Position numbers and translations under genes: made by a program. Positions 42,955-51,185 of a stretch of DNA of 64,000 nucleotides are shown one piece after another. A model generated the notes under the pieces. It saw only the letters and a program-made list of their open reading frames with translations, did no database searches and had not been told where the DNA came from. The DNA comes from CAYXPR01 sp964467255. GTDB lineage: Bacteria > Pseudomonadota > Alphaproteobacteria > Rickettsiales > RGZB01. Location: NCBI GenBank assembly GCA_964467255.1, contig CAYXPR010000004.1, positions 62,001 to 126,000 of the forward strand, written 5' to 3'. How positions within the stretch are numbered: the first letter of the stretch is position 1; the number at the start of each line of letters is the position of its first letter.

Positions 42955-45755
42955 GGCGGCTCGGCCTGACTGCGGCGCACGGATTCTTTTGCCGCCCATG
43001 CGTCATTAAAGCCTTCGCGGCGCGTGTATTTTAAAGCAGGGGATTTTTCACTGCGCTCGCGGATTTCTTCCACTTTTTCTTTTGCCTTATCGGCGCTGTC
43101 TACAACGTGAATGTGTAATTTTTCTCTGGTTTCTTCCGGCAAGAAACGCGTCATCAAATCAAAATAATTGATGGTGGTGTGCGTGCCATCACCATTTGGC
43201 AGATGCACAGGCTGATTCACAATCACGATTTCCTTGTTCTGCATCAACTCATGATTCTGTGAGAGGTATAGCACTAAGCCCGCCAGCTCCTGCATGGTGC
43301 CCGGCCCGCCAGGTGCAACCACGGCACAATCGCAGGTGCCGAACATGTAATCCATGCGTTTATAAATGTTAGGTGCATTGTAGTAGTCATTGAGGCCTTC
43401 GGGCGGCTTGCCTTCACGCAGCACGAGGTGGTTGATGTTTGAGCCTGCAATCCACGCATCGTCTTTGCCCGCGGCGCGTGCGGCTTGCACACCTTCATTA
43501 ATTTCACCCATCATGTAGCGGCTACCGCCACCATAGACCAGCCCGAAATCAGACATGGCAAAGTTGTAGCCGAGGTTGTAGGCCGTGGCGAGCATCTGTT
43601 CGTTTTCAAATGAGGCGGAACAGAAGATGGCGACATTGAATTTGCCGCTTTGGGGGATGGCGTGCTCTTTGTCACTCGGGATGTCGAGGCGTACGGGCGG
43701 ATAGCGATTGTCACGCGCATGTTCGAAATGCTTCAACACTTCCGCTTCCGTTTTTGCGACTTTAAAAATAAGGTCGGGCTTTTCTTTTAGCGCACCGAGG
43801 AAATAAAGCTGCGTGTATTCTTCGAGTTCTTCTTTCCATGTGCCTTTGGGGTCAAACAGCACAATTGGCATGTTCATGTCGCGCGGGTCCGTTTGCTTGG
43901 CTACCACAATCGACCAGAACTTGAATTTCTTTTCCGCAATTGCGATAGGGTCATCGTTCTTTGCGGGGTCTGGCATTAGCAAGATACCGTCGGCGTCGCG
44001 CACGATTTTATCTTCTACTTCTACCAAGTGCTTTATCTGCTGATTAGCAATACGGGTATAAATGCCAGAATCAGAGAATTTATTGACCAGATCAAGCCAG
44101 GCACTTTGATTTTCTACCGGACCCTCGGGCGAGCTGATCAGCACGTTGAAGGGGTCATTGCGTAAGTCGTGGTGGCTACTGACAAATTTCTGTAAATCGC
44201 CGCCCAGCTCATAATAGAGCGCCATATCGGCTTTTCGGCGTGGCTCATACAGCGTATTTCCTTCGGCCATTAGCTGTGCGCGAGATTTAATAGCGGTGCG
44301 TTCAATACCTACAGGAATTTGGTAATGATAGGTTTCGGTGAGGCGTGGGTCGACATCACGCGGGATGGGATGTTCCATGAAGTTGAAGTGCTGAATGCCT
44401 GTAACCACATAAAGCGGCGTGCCGAGGGCTTTTAATTTTTCAGCATCCATGGTAGGGTCATAGGGTGGCGCAGGTTGGTAAATAATGGCCGAACCTTCTA
44501 CCATGGTGCGGTCTACTGGCGGAACCCGCACATCAATTTCATCTTCTTCTACGCCAATTTTGCGCAACTCAGCGCGCTGAAGATTCGTTGCTTCCTGCAA
44601 TTTACGGAAGGCTTCATTCGCGCGTTTGCAAAAATTTGCAGGGCCGTTGCAGGCGTTGATAACAGGACCAATCTCCACGCCGGGGAAGGGCACTTCGTCC
44701 TTCAACCATTTGGCGCGGTCAATTTTGTGCTCAAGCCCCGTGAGGTCAAAATATTGCAGCAGGCGTTTATCTTTGAAATAGGAATAGGTGTCGTCTACCA
44801 ATGTGCCGGATTGCGCGCGCGTGATGCCAAAACGCTTAAGCAATAAATCATCTGGGACTTTCGCAAGCGCGATTTGGGCGGCCTCACTTTTGCCGAGCGC
44901 ATTGCCTTCTGCCGTTTGCGCTGTTTCTTCGGGGCTTTCGGCGATAGCGCCCGTAAGATGCAGCGGGCGAATCACCGCGCCAGCGCCACTAAAGCCTTCA
45001 ATATGGTCGATGATTTTATCGAGCGTGGTGGTATGAATGAACAGCGTGGTGCCCGGTTTGAAATGATTACCGTTAGCCGGTTTTGGCGGCACGGGTAACG
45101 CGCGCGGGAGATTTTCTTTGACCATATCCACTGCCTCGTGGCGTGTACGCGCCACATAGACGCCGAGCTTTTCAGCGAAGAACCTCGGGTCTTCATCGAT
45201 GCCAAAGGCGCTGATGAACGCGCTCCAGTAGCCCTCACGCTTATCGCTGCGCTGGTTACTGATGACGAGAGGCTTTTTTAAGATAGGGTTTTCAAAGTCG
45301 CCTTTTTCAAAGGCTTCTACTTTTGCGCGTAAAATGGTGACCATTTCATCGGCGGCGTAAATATCGGCGCGAGGTGTGATGAAGCCGCGCACATGTTCTG
45401 GGATTTCATACACGTAATTGCCTGATTTGTTTTTAATCTGGCTACCGAGGATGTCGACATCGGCGGCATCATCACCTAGCCCGCGAATCATGCGCAAGCG
45501 GTTGGCGCGCAAATGGTGCGGCATGGGGTGAATGGTGGTGACGGCTTCCGGCGCGGGCTCTTCGGGGAAGTAATAGTAATGGCGTGGCGGTGAGGCGAGA
45601 TAGTTTTGGTCGTGCATGCGCTCAAGCTGGTGCACCAACCATGTGCGCGTGTCGTGCTCAAGACGGGCCTTGCCACCACGGATGATGTTGCGCAATGCAT
45701 CTTGCGCGAAGCCAAGCCGTTCTTTGGTGAGTGACAGGTCTTTTTCTGCCGTCAT
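42939..45755 (-). CDS. 938-aa multidomain protein: RdgB/ITPase-like and LOG-type domains
   Basis: A large soluble protein not matching any family I know as a whole. The C-terminal domain (about 705-895) is a LOG / lysine decarboxylase-like Rossmann domain with VYGGGSRYMMGEI (741-750) and APGGPGTMQEL (814-824), the phosphoribohydrolase signature. A second, degenerate Rossmann unit of similar layout lies at about 535-680 (FNVLISSPEGPVENQ to AEVLKHFEHA) without the PGG motif. Residues about 235-430 resemble RdgB/HAM1 nucleotide pyrophosphatases: a TTTLDKIIDHI strand-helix, AEGNALGKSEAA near 282-293 like the family's EENALxKA helix, and TLVDDTYSYF (Asp321-Asp322) like ADDSGL. The N-terminal 230 residues are unassigned. 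Start ATG 45755 has AGAGGAA five bases upstream. A role in nucleotide turnover is inferred. Confidence 0.7.
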   Translation of the reverse strand: MTAEKDLSLTKERLGFAQDALRNIIRGGKARLEHDTRTWLVHQLERMHDQNYLASPPRHYYYFPEEPAPEAVTTIHPMPHHLRANRLRMIRGLGDDAADVDILGSQIKNKSGNYVYEIPEHVRGFITPRADIYAADEMVTILRAKVEAFEKGDFENPILKKPLVISNQRSDKREGYWSAFISAFGIDEDPRFFAEKLGVYVARTRHEAVDMVKENLPRALPVPPKPANGNHFKPGTTLFIHTTTLDKIIDHIEGFSGAGAVIRPLHLTGAIAESPEETAQTAEGNALGKSEAAQIALAKVPDDLLLKRFGITRAQSGTLVDDTYSYFKDKRLLQYFDLTGLEHKIDRAKWLKDEVPFPGVEIGPVINACNGPANFCKRANEAFRKLQEATNLQRAELRKIGVEEDEIDVRVPPVDRTMVEGSAIIYQPAPPYDPTMDAEKLKALGTPLYVVTGIQHFNFMEHPIPRDVDPRLTETYHYQIPVGIERTAIKSRAQLMAEGNTLYEPRRKADMALYYELGGDLQKFVSSHHDLRNDPFNVLISSPEGPVENQSAWLDLVNKFSDSGIYTRIANQQIKHLVEVEDKIVRDADGILLMPDPAKNDDPIAIAEKKFKFWSIVVAKQTDPRDMNMPIVLFDPKGTWKEELEEYTQLYFLGALKEKPDLIFKVAKTEAEVLKHFEHARDNRYPPVRLDIPSDKEHAIPQSGKFNVAIFCSASFENEQMLATAYNLGYNFAMSDFGLVYGGGSRYMMGEINEGVQAARAAGKDDAWIAGSNINHLVLREGKPPEGLNDYYNAPNIYKRMDYMFGTCDCAVVAPGGPGTMQELAGLVLYLSQNHELMQNKEIVIVNQPVHLPNGDGTHTTINYFDLMTRFLPEETREKLHIHVVDSADKAKEKVEEIRERSEKSPALKYTRREGFNDAWAAKESVRRSQAEPPQISA

Positions 45756-45838
45756 GTGATTCCTCTGATTACAGTGGTCTATGATACCAGCAGTGTACTA
45801 ACCAAAGGTTAACAAACCATGAATATGGAAATATAGAA

Positions 45839-47071
45839 TTAAGCGCCGAAAAACAGGTAGGCGATAAGGATGGCGGCAAGGATGCTGGCGGCATCGGCCA
45901 AAAGCGCGCAGGCGATGGCGTGGCGGGCGCGGGTGAGGCCCACGGCACCCATATAAACAGCCAGCACATAAAAGGTGGTTTCGCTGCTGCCCTGAAAGAT
46001 GGCAGAGAGCCTGCCCGCAAAGGAATCAGCCCCGTGATGCTGCATGGTTTCCACCATCATGGCGCGGGCGCCGCTGCCTGAAAATGGCTTCATGATGGCA
46101 GTGGGCAGCGCATCTACAAAGGCGGTATTCATGCCGCTGAGGCGCACGAAATATTCAATGCCGTGCAGCACGATATCCATTGCCCCGCTGGCGCGGAGCA
46201 GGCTGACGGCCACCAGCATGGCCACCAGATAAGGCACAATGGTGAGGGCGGTGGAAAAACCTTGCTTCGCGCCCGTGATGAAGGATTCATAGACCGGCAC
46301 TTTTTTGTAGGCGCCGTAGGCGAGGAAGCCTGCGATAACACTGAGTAAAATAAAATTCCCCGAGGCGGCGGAGTAAAGGGTTTGTTTTTCGGTTGGCGCG
46401 GAAAAAATGAGCATGCACAGTGTGGTGAGTAGTGCGACGAATCCGGCAAGGTAGGCGAGCACAACCTTGTCCCATATTTTCAGTTTTTGTACCCATGCGA
46501 CGGCACCAAGGCCAACAAGTGTAGAAACGGTGGTGGCGAGCAAAATAGGAATGAACACATCGGTGGGATTTACTGCACCTGCTTGCGCGCGATACATAAA
46601 AATAGTAACGGGGAGCAGCGTGACTGACGCGCTGTTCAGCACAAGGAAAAAAATCTGCGCGTCACTGGCGGTGGTGGAGGACTTATTGAGTGTTTGTAAA
46701 TCCTGCATGGCCTTAAGGCCAGCGGGCGTGGCGGCATTGTCGAGCCCCAGCACGTTGGCGGCGATATTGAGGGTGATGCTGCCCATAGCAGGGTGATTTT
46801 TGGGCACGTCTGGCATCAGGCGGGAAAAAAGGGGTGTTAGAAAATGCGCCAGCTTGCGGATAAGCCCTGCATCTTTGCCAATTTCCATGATGCCGAGCCA
46901 GAAGCACATGATACCTACCAGGCCGAGCGCGAGCTCAAACGAAAGTTTGGATGCGGTGAAAATGGCGGCGGCCATGTCGTTCCACAAGGCCATGTCGCCG
47001 AGGAAAAGACTACGAAGGCAGGCGCTGGCAAAAGCGATAAGGATAAAACTCAGCCAGAGGAGGTTAAGCAT
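45839..47071 (-). CDS. Fused SpmA-SpmB nucleoside-recognition membrane protein
   Basis: Integral membrane protein of 410 residues combining two Gate (nucleoside recognition) domains. The first half resembles SpmA (GIMCFWLGIMEIGKDAGL, MGSITLNIAANVLGLDNAATP); the second resembles SpmB (GAKQGFSTALTIVPYLVAML, FSGSGARAMMVETMQHHG, IFQGSSETTFYVLAVYMG). In Bacillus the two are separate spore-maturation proteins, while many Gram-negative bacteria carry the fusion. The transport role is uncertain, so sporulation is not implied. About ten membrane helices are predicted. Its ATG overlaps the end of the ferredoxin gene by 8 bases with GGAGG upstream. Confidence 0.88.
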   Translation of the reverse strand: MLNLLWLSFILIAFASACLRSLFLGDMALWNDMAAAIFTASKLSFELALGLVGIMCFWLGIMEIGKDAGLIRKLAHFLTPLFSRLMPDVPKNHPAMGSITLNIAANVLGLDNAATPAGLKAMQDLQTLNKSSTTASDAQIFFLVLNSASVTLLPVTIFMYRAQAGAVNPTDVFIPILLATTVSTLVGLGAVAWVQKLKIWDKVVLAYLAGFVALLTTLCMLIFSAPTEKQTLYSAASGNFILLSVIAGFLAYGAYKKVPVYESFITGAKQGFSTALTIVPYLVAMLVAVSLLRASGAMDIVLHGIEYFVRLSGMNTAFVDALPTAIMKPFSGSGARAMMVETMQHHGADSFAGRLSAIFQGSSETTFYVLAVYMGAVGLTRARHAIACALLADAASILAAILIAYLFFGA

Positions 47072-47432
47072 GCGACGGTTTGTGCTGTTCGGGTTTGAGG
47101 CGCTTTTGGTTGACGTCGAGCTTTAAGCGCTCCACGATTTTTCCGCCCTGCAGATGCTCGCGGATGATGGTGTCGACATCGTCTTTCGTGGCATAGGTAT
47201 ACCATGTGCCTTCGGGGTAAATTACCATAGTAGGCCCCATCTCGCAGCGGTCGAGGCAGCCCGCGCTGTTGATGCGCAACCCATCAATGCCAAGGGTTTT
47301 GCAGCGCTCTTTCATGTAATCACGCAGGGCTTCGGAATCTTTTTCGGCGCAACAGCCGCGCGCATGACCCGCTTCGCGCCGGTTAGTGCAGCAGAATACA
47401 TGGGCTTTAAAATAGAGTGCGTCAGATGCCAT
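47064..47432 (-). CDS. Thioredoxin-like [2Fe-2S] ferredoxin domain protein
   Basis: A 122-residue protein with the thioredoxin-like ferredoxin fold found in NuoE and in stand-alone 2Fe-2S ferredoxins. Cysteines lie in HVFCCTN, GCC and the late pair SAGCLDRCEMGP, the spacing expected for the cluster ligands. It could serve as an electron carrier of unknown partner. I start it at ATG 47432 (AAGG nine bases upstream); a longer frame reads into the HIT gene. It lies in an operon with the HIT gene upstream and spmAB downstream. Confidence 0.85.
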   Translation of the reverse strand: MASDALYFKAHVFCCTNRREAGHARGCCAEKDSEALRDYMKERCKTLGIDGLRINSAGCLDRCEMGPTMVIYPEGTWYTYATKDDVDTIIREHLQGGKIVERLKLDVNQKRLKPEQHKPSHA

Positions 47433-47443
47433 GGTTTTAGACC

Positions 47444-47839
47444 TTACACCAGAGCGGATAAAAGCTTGAGCATTTTTTCCTTCGTAGCGGCATCGTAGGT
47501 GGTGCCGCCCTTGCCCCATACGGGGTTTGGCCAGGAATTATCAGTTTTGTAGCGCGCGATGACGTGAATGTGCAATTGCGGCACCTGATTACCCAGCGCG
47601 GCAATGTTGAGCTTGTCGGGGCTGAAATGCTCTTTTAAGAATTGGCTTGTGTGGTTGATATCATCCAGCAGCAGGAGCTGATCGGGGTGGGGCAGGTCGA
47701 TAATTTCGCGCATGGCGGTGCGCTCGGGTACTAATATCACCCACGGGAAAAAAGCATTGTTCATTAAAAGCACGCGGCAGAGTGAAAGGCTGCCAACGGT
47801 GAAACAATCTTTTTCCAGTTGTGGGTGAAGCGTGAACAT
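47444..47839 (-). CDS. HIT-family nucleotide-binding protein
   Basis: 131 residues of the histidine-triad superfamily, whose members hydrolyse dinucleotide polyphosphates or nucleoside phosphoramidates. The triad region reads PQLHIHVIARYKTD, an HxHxx-type motif with the third histidine replaced by Arg (IHVIAR), as in a subset of alphaproteobacterial HIT proteins. NWPNPVWG-like NSWPNPVWG follows. Substrate unknown. It heads a short minus-strand operon with the ferredoxin gene, 11 bases downstream. Confidence 0.82.
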   Translation of the reverse strand: MFTLHPQLEKDCFTVGSLSLCRVLLMNNAFFPWVILVPERTAMREIIDLPHPDQLLLLDDINHTSQFLKEHFSPDKLNIAALGNQVPQLHIHVIARYKTDNSWPNPVWGKGGTTYDAATKEKMLKLLSALV

Positions 47840-47895
47840 GGCCGTTTATAACGCCCCCAGCCGGAAATGCCAAGATAAGAAACCACAAAAAGGGC

Positions 47896-47925
47896 TTGCC
47901 ATTTAAGATAAGAATGATTATTAGT
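47896..47925 (+). promoter_or_regulatory. Promoter with overlapping Fur-like box before the iron-uptake genes
   Basis: TTGCCA (47896-47901) and TATTAG (47919-47924) are 17 bases apart, a fair sigma-70 promoter. The 19 bases from 47907 to 47925, beginning GATAAGAATGATTATTAG, match the classical Fur consensus at 13 of 19 positions and overlap the -10. Iron-dependent repression of the downstream cupredoxin/FTR1 pair would follow. Confidence 0.5.
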
Positions 47926-47964
47926 TGCTTTCCATCACTATTTATCAGATTTAGGAGTTAGGTT

Positions 47965-48321
47965 ATGCGTTACGGAATGAAAATGATGTGTGCTGCGTTG
48001 GTGGCAATTGCGGTGTGCGTGCCAAGTGCAAAAGCAGAAGACAAAGCGGCGCTTGAGTTCGTAACCGTGATTAAAGACCATAAATTCAGCCCCGATGTGG
48101 TGGAAGTGCCCGCGGGCGAAAAATTCACCCTGATTGTAAAAAATCAGGATAATTCGGCAGAAGAATTCGAAAGCCACGACCTGAAGCGCGAAAAAGTGAT
48201 TCCGGGCGGCAAAGAAGGCAAATTCAAGATGGGCCCGTTGAAAGAAGGCGAATATAAGTTCTTCGGTGAGTTTAACGAAGCCACCGCACAGGGCAAAATT
48301 GTTGCTAAAAACAAGCAATAG
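47965..48321 (+). CDS. Periplasmic cupredoxin-like protein of an FTR1 iron-uptake system
   Basis: A 118-residue exported protein with a signal peptide (about 1-24, ending AKAED) and a single cupredoxin-type beta-sandwich (FSPDVVEVPAGEKFTLIVKNQD, GEYKFFGEF). It lacks an obvious copper-ligand Cys, so it may be a redox-inactive or differently liganded member such as FtrB of the Bordetella FtrABCD system, which partners an FTR1 permease. The FTR1 gene begins 11 bases downstream. A Fur-like box and promoter precede it. The ribosome site GGAG is 8 bases before the ATG. Confidence 0.82.
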   Translation: MRYGMKMMCAALVAIAVCVPSAKAEDKAALEFVTVIKDHKFSPDVVEVPAGEKFTLIVKNQDNSAEEFESHDLKREKVIPGGKEGKFKMGPLKEGEYKFFGEFNEATAQGKIVAKNKQ

Positions 48322-48332
48322 GTAGGCTACTC

Positions 48333-49163
48333 ATGCTTTCCACCGCCATTATCGTATTCCGCGAGATATTTGAAATCGCCATCATCTTAAGTGTGGTGCT
48401 GGCGGCTACGCGCGGCCTTGCGGGGCGGTGGAAGTGGGTGGGCCTTGGTATTGGCGTTGGCGCTGTGGGCTCGGGCCTTGTTGCCTTTTTCGCGGGTGAA
48501 ATTGCTGATGCTGCCGAAGGCATGGGGCAGGAAATTTTCAACGCGGGCGTGCTGTTTGCCGCTGCCGCCGTGATTGGCTGGACCGTGGTGTGGATGAAGC
48601 GCCATGCGAGGGAGCTGACGGCACACTTAAAGAAGGTGGGCGCCGCGGTGGTGGATGGGGAATTGCCGCTCTATTCGGTGACGGTGGTAATTGCACTTGC
48701 CGTGCTGCGCGAGGGTTCAGAAATCGTGCTTTTAACCTATGGGCTTGCTGCCGCAGGTAAATCAATCGTATCCATTGCTATTGGCGGCGCGGTAGGCGCG
48801 GTGGGTGGTGTTATTGCCGGCGCCCTGTTCTATTATGGTATTTTAAAGGTTTCGACCAAGCACCTGTTCACGGTTACCAGCGCGCTTTTAGTGCTGCTGG
48901 CATCCAGCATGGCAGCCCAAGGCACGGTGTTTTTGGTGGCAGCCGACAAACTACCCGCGCTGGCAGACCCGCTGTGGGATAGCTCGGCGATTTTGTCGCA
49001 AAACAGCGTTTTGGGGCAAATTTTGCACGCCCTGATTGGTTATAGCGACCAGCCGCTTGGGATGCAGGTGCTGGTGTTTGCCGTGGTGCTGGGGGTGATG
49101 ACCCTAAGCCTGAAGCTGGCAGGCCAGCCCCCGAAAACCGCAGAAAAACCTGCTAAATCCTAA
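48333..49163 (+). CDS. FTR1-family iron permease
   Basis: Membrane permease of 276 residues with seven predicted helices that carries iron across the inner membrane. Both REXXE-type motifs are visible: REIFEIAII (about residues 9-17) and REGSEIVLL (about 128-136), essential in FTR1/EfeU. With the cupredoxin protein upstream this resembles FtrB-FtrC; the P19 (FtrA) and FtrD partners are not adjacent. The Pro/Lys-rich C-terminus (PPKTAEKPAKS) is cytoplasmic. Expression is probably iron regulated through the shared upstream box. Confidence 0.92.
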   Translation: MLSTAIIVFREIFEIAIILSVVLAATRGLAGRWKWVGLGIGVGAVGSGLVAFFAGEIADAAEGMGQEIFNAGVLFAAAAVIGWTVVWMKRHARELTAHLKKVGAAVVDGELPLYSVTVVIALAVLREGSEIVLLTYGLAAAGKSIVSIAIGGAVGAVGGVIAGALFYYGILKVSTKHLFTVTSALLVLLASSMAAQGTVFLVAADKLPALADPLWDSSAILSQNSVLGQILHALIGYSDQPLGMQVLVFAVVLGVMTLSLKLAGQPPKTAEKPAKS

Positions 49164-49314
49164 GATTTTAGCTGCACAAGGCATATTTTGCTGGCAAATG
49201 CCCGCAAAATAGGGTAAAAGCCGCGCCACAACTCCCCAGAGGAATGTGTTTAAAATCGGTGCTGGTATTTTCAGCGCCCCAACTTTTTTAGGCCTAAAGC
49301 CTGACAGGATTTTT

Positions 49315-51138
49315 ATGGAACTTCGTAATATTGCCATCATCGCGCACGTGGACCATGGCAAAACCACATTGATTGACGCCATGCTTCGTCAGAGCGGCAC
49401 GTTCCGCTCGAACCAGCAGGTGGCAGAGCGCGTGATGGATTCGAACGATATCGAACGCGAACGCGGGATTACGATTCTGGCCAAATGCACGGCGCTGAAC
49501 TGGAAGAACACGAAAATCAACATCATCGACACGCCCGGCCACGCCGACTTTGGTGGCGAAGTGGAACGTGTATTAAGCATGGTGGATGGCGTGCTCTTGC
49601 TGGTGGATGCCGCTGAAGGCCCGATGCCACAAACGAAATTCGTGCTGGCAAAAGCCCTTGCACAGGGCCTGCGCCCTATCGTAATCATCAATAAAATTGA
49701 CCGTTCCGACGCCCGTCAGGAAGAAGTGCTGGATGAAGTATTTGACCTGTTCGTGGCACTCGATGCGAACGAAGACCAGCTTGACTTCCCAGTGCTATAC
49801 GCCTCAGGCCGTAGCGGCTGGGCCGTGGAAAATCTGGAAAAAGATGCCCGCGAAAACCTGCACTGCCTGTTTGACCGCGTTGTGGCGCACGTGAAGCCGC
49901 CGAATGTAGATAAAACGGCACCGTTTGCGATGCTTTCTACCATCTTAGATGCCGATAACTTCCTTGGCCGTATTCTGACCGGTAAAGTATATAGCGGCGT
50001 GATTAAAGTGAACCAGCCGATTAAAGCGATGCACCTTGATGGTACGGTAGTAGAAGTAGGCCGCGCGACGAAACTGATGACGTTCCATGGTGTGGAACGC
50101 GTGCCAGTGGAAGAAGCGCAGGCAGGTGATATTATCGCGATTGCAGGCTTGGTGAATGCCAGCGTGGCCGACACGATTTGCGCGCCGGAAGCAACAACGC
50201 CGATTAAGGCGACGCCGATTGATCCGCCAACCATGGCCGTGACCATCAGCGTGAACGATTCGCCGCTTGCAGGCCAAGAAGGCAGCAAAGTGACGAGCCG
50301 CATGATTCGCGAACGTCTGTTCAAAGAAGCCGAAATCAACGTGGCAATCCGCGTGACGGAAAATGCCGGTAAAGACGCACTCGAAGTGGGTGGTCGTGGC
50401 GAATTGCAGCTGGGCGTGTTGATTGAAAACATGCGCCGCGAAGGGTTTGAACTTTCTGTTTCCCGCCCGCGCGTGCTGTATAAAAACGACGAAAACGGCA
50501 ACAAGCTGGAACCAGCAGAAGAAGTACAGTGCGACGTGGATGAAGAATTCTCCGGCGTTGTGGTGGAAAAACTCTCTAAGCGCAAAGGTGAGCTGCTTGA
50601 GATGCGTCCATCCGGCGGCGGTAAGCTGCGCCTCAAATTCATTGTGCCTTCACGCGGGTTGATTGGGTATCAGGGTGAGTTCCTGACCGATACGCGCGGT
50701 ACGGGCATTATGAGCCGCTTGTTCTATGGCTATATTCCATTTAAGGGCGAAGTGGGCGGCCGTATCAGCGGTGTGCTTATTTCCCAAGAAAAGGGCGAAG
50801 CCGTGGCCTATGCGCTGTGGAACCTTGAAGAACGTGGTTTCATGTTCATTCATCCGGGCACGAAAGTGTACCCTGGCATGATTATCGGCCAGCATAGCCG
50901 CGACAACGACCTTGAAGTGAACCCGCTGAAAGGCAAGCAGCTGACGAACATTCGTACCACCGCTGCCGATGAAGCGATTCGCCTCACGCCGCCGCGTACC
51001 TTCTCGCTGGAAGAAGCGATTTCGTACATCGGTGAAGACGAGCTGGTGGAAGTGACGCCGCAATCCATCCGCGTCCGCAAGAAATTGCTAGACGCGAATG
51101 AACGCAAGCGCGCAAGCCGCCAAGCTGCCAGCGCTTAA
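49315..51138 (+). CDS. typA: Ribosome-associated GTPase TypA/BipA
   Basis: Translational GTPase of the EF-G family acting on ribosome assembly and stress adaptation, 607 residues. The G domain has AHVDHGKTT (P-loop), RERGITI, DTPGHADFGGE and NKIDRSDAR. The EF-Tu domain-2 and EF-G domains follow, with EEFSGVVVEKLSKRKGEL and PSRGLIGYQGEFLTDTRG typical of TypA's C-terminal region. I chose ATG 49315, with AGGA just upstream, because the protein then starts MELRNIAIIAHVD as usual; the frame extends 23 codons further. The 150 bases before it hold no other feature I can see. Confidence 0.96.
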   Translation: MELRNIAIIAHVDHGKTTLIDAMLRQSGTFRSNQQVAERVMDSNDIERERGITILAKCTALNWKNTKINIIDTPGHADFGGEVERVLSMVDGVLLLVDAAEGPMPQTKFVLAKALAQGLRPIVIINKIDRSDARQEEVLDEVFDLFVALDANEDQLDFPVLYASGRSGWAVENLEKDARENLHCLFDRVVAHVKPPNVDKTAPFAMLSTILDADNFLGRILTGKVYSGVIKVNQPIKAMHLDGTVVEVGRATKLMTFHGVERVPVEEAQAGDIIAIAGLVNASVADTICAPEATTPIKATPIDPPTMAVTISVNDSPLAGQEGSKVTSRMIRERLFKEAEINVAIRVTENAGKDALEVGGRGELQLGVLIENMRREGFELSVSRPRVLYKNDENGNKLEPAEEVQCDVDEEFSGVVVEKLSKRKGELLEMRPSGGGKLRLKFIVPSRGLIGYQGEFLTDTRGTGIMSRLFYGYIPFKGEVGGRISGVLISQEKGEAVAYALWNLEERGFMFIHPGTKVYPGMIIGQHSRDNDLEVNPLKGKQLTNIRTTAADEAIRLTPPRTFSLEEAISYIGEDELVEVTPQSIRVRKKLLDANERKRASRQAASA

Positions 51139-51185
51139 ATCTCTCTCGCATTAAACGATGCGCGGCGATACACTGCTTGAAGTGT

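Noticed and set aside
45839..47071. Evidence for sporulation from SpmA/SpmB similarity
   Set aside because: Fused SpmAB proteins are common in non-sporulating Gram-negative bacteria; no other sporulation gene is present.
49716..50642. A 308-codon minus-strand Ser/Thr-rich frame opposite typA
   Set aside because: Antisense of the translational GTPase; no start signal.
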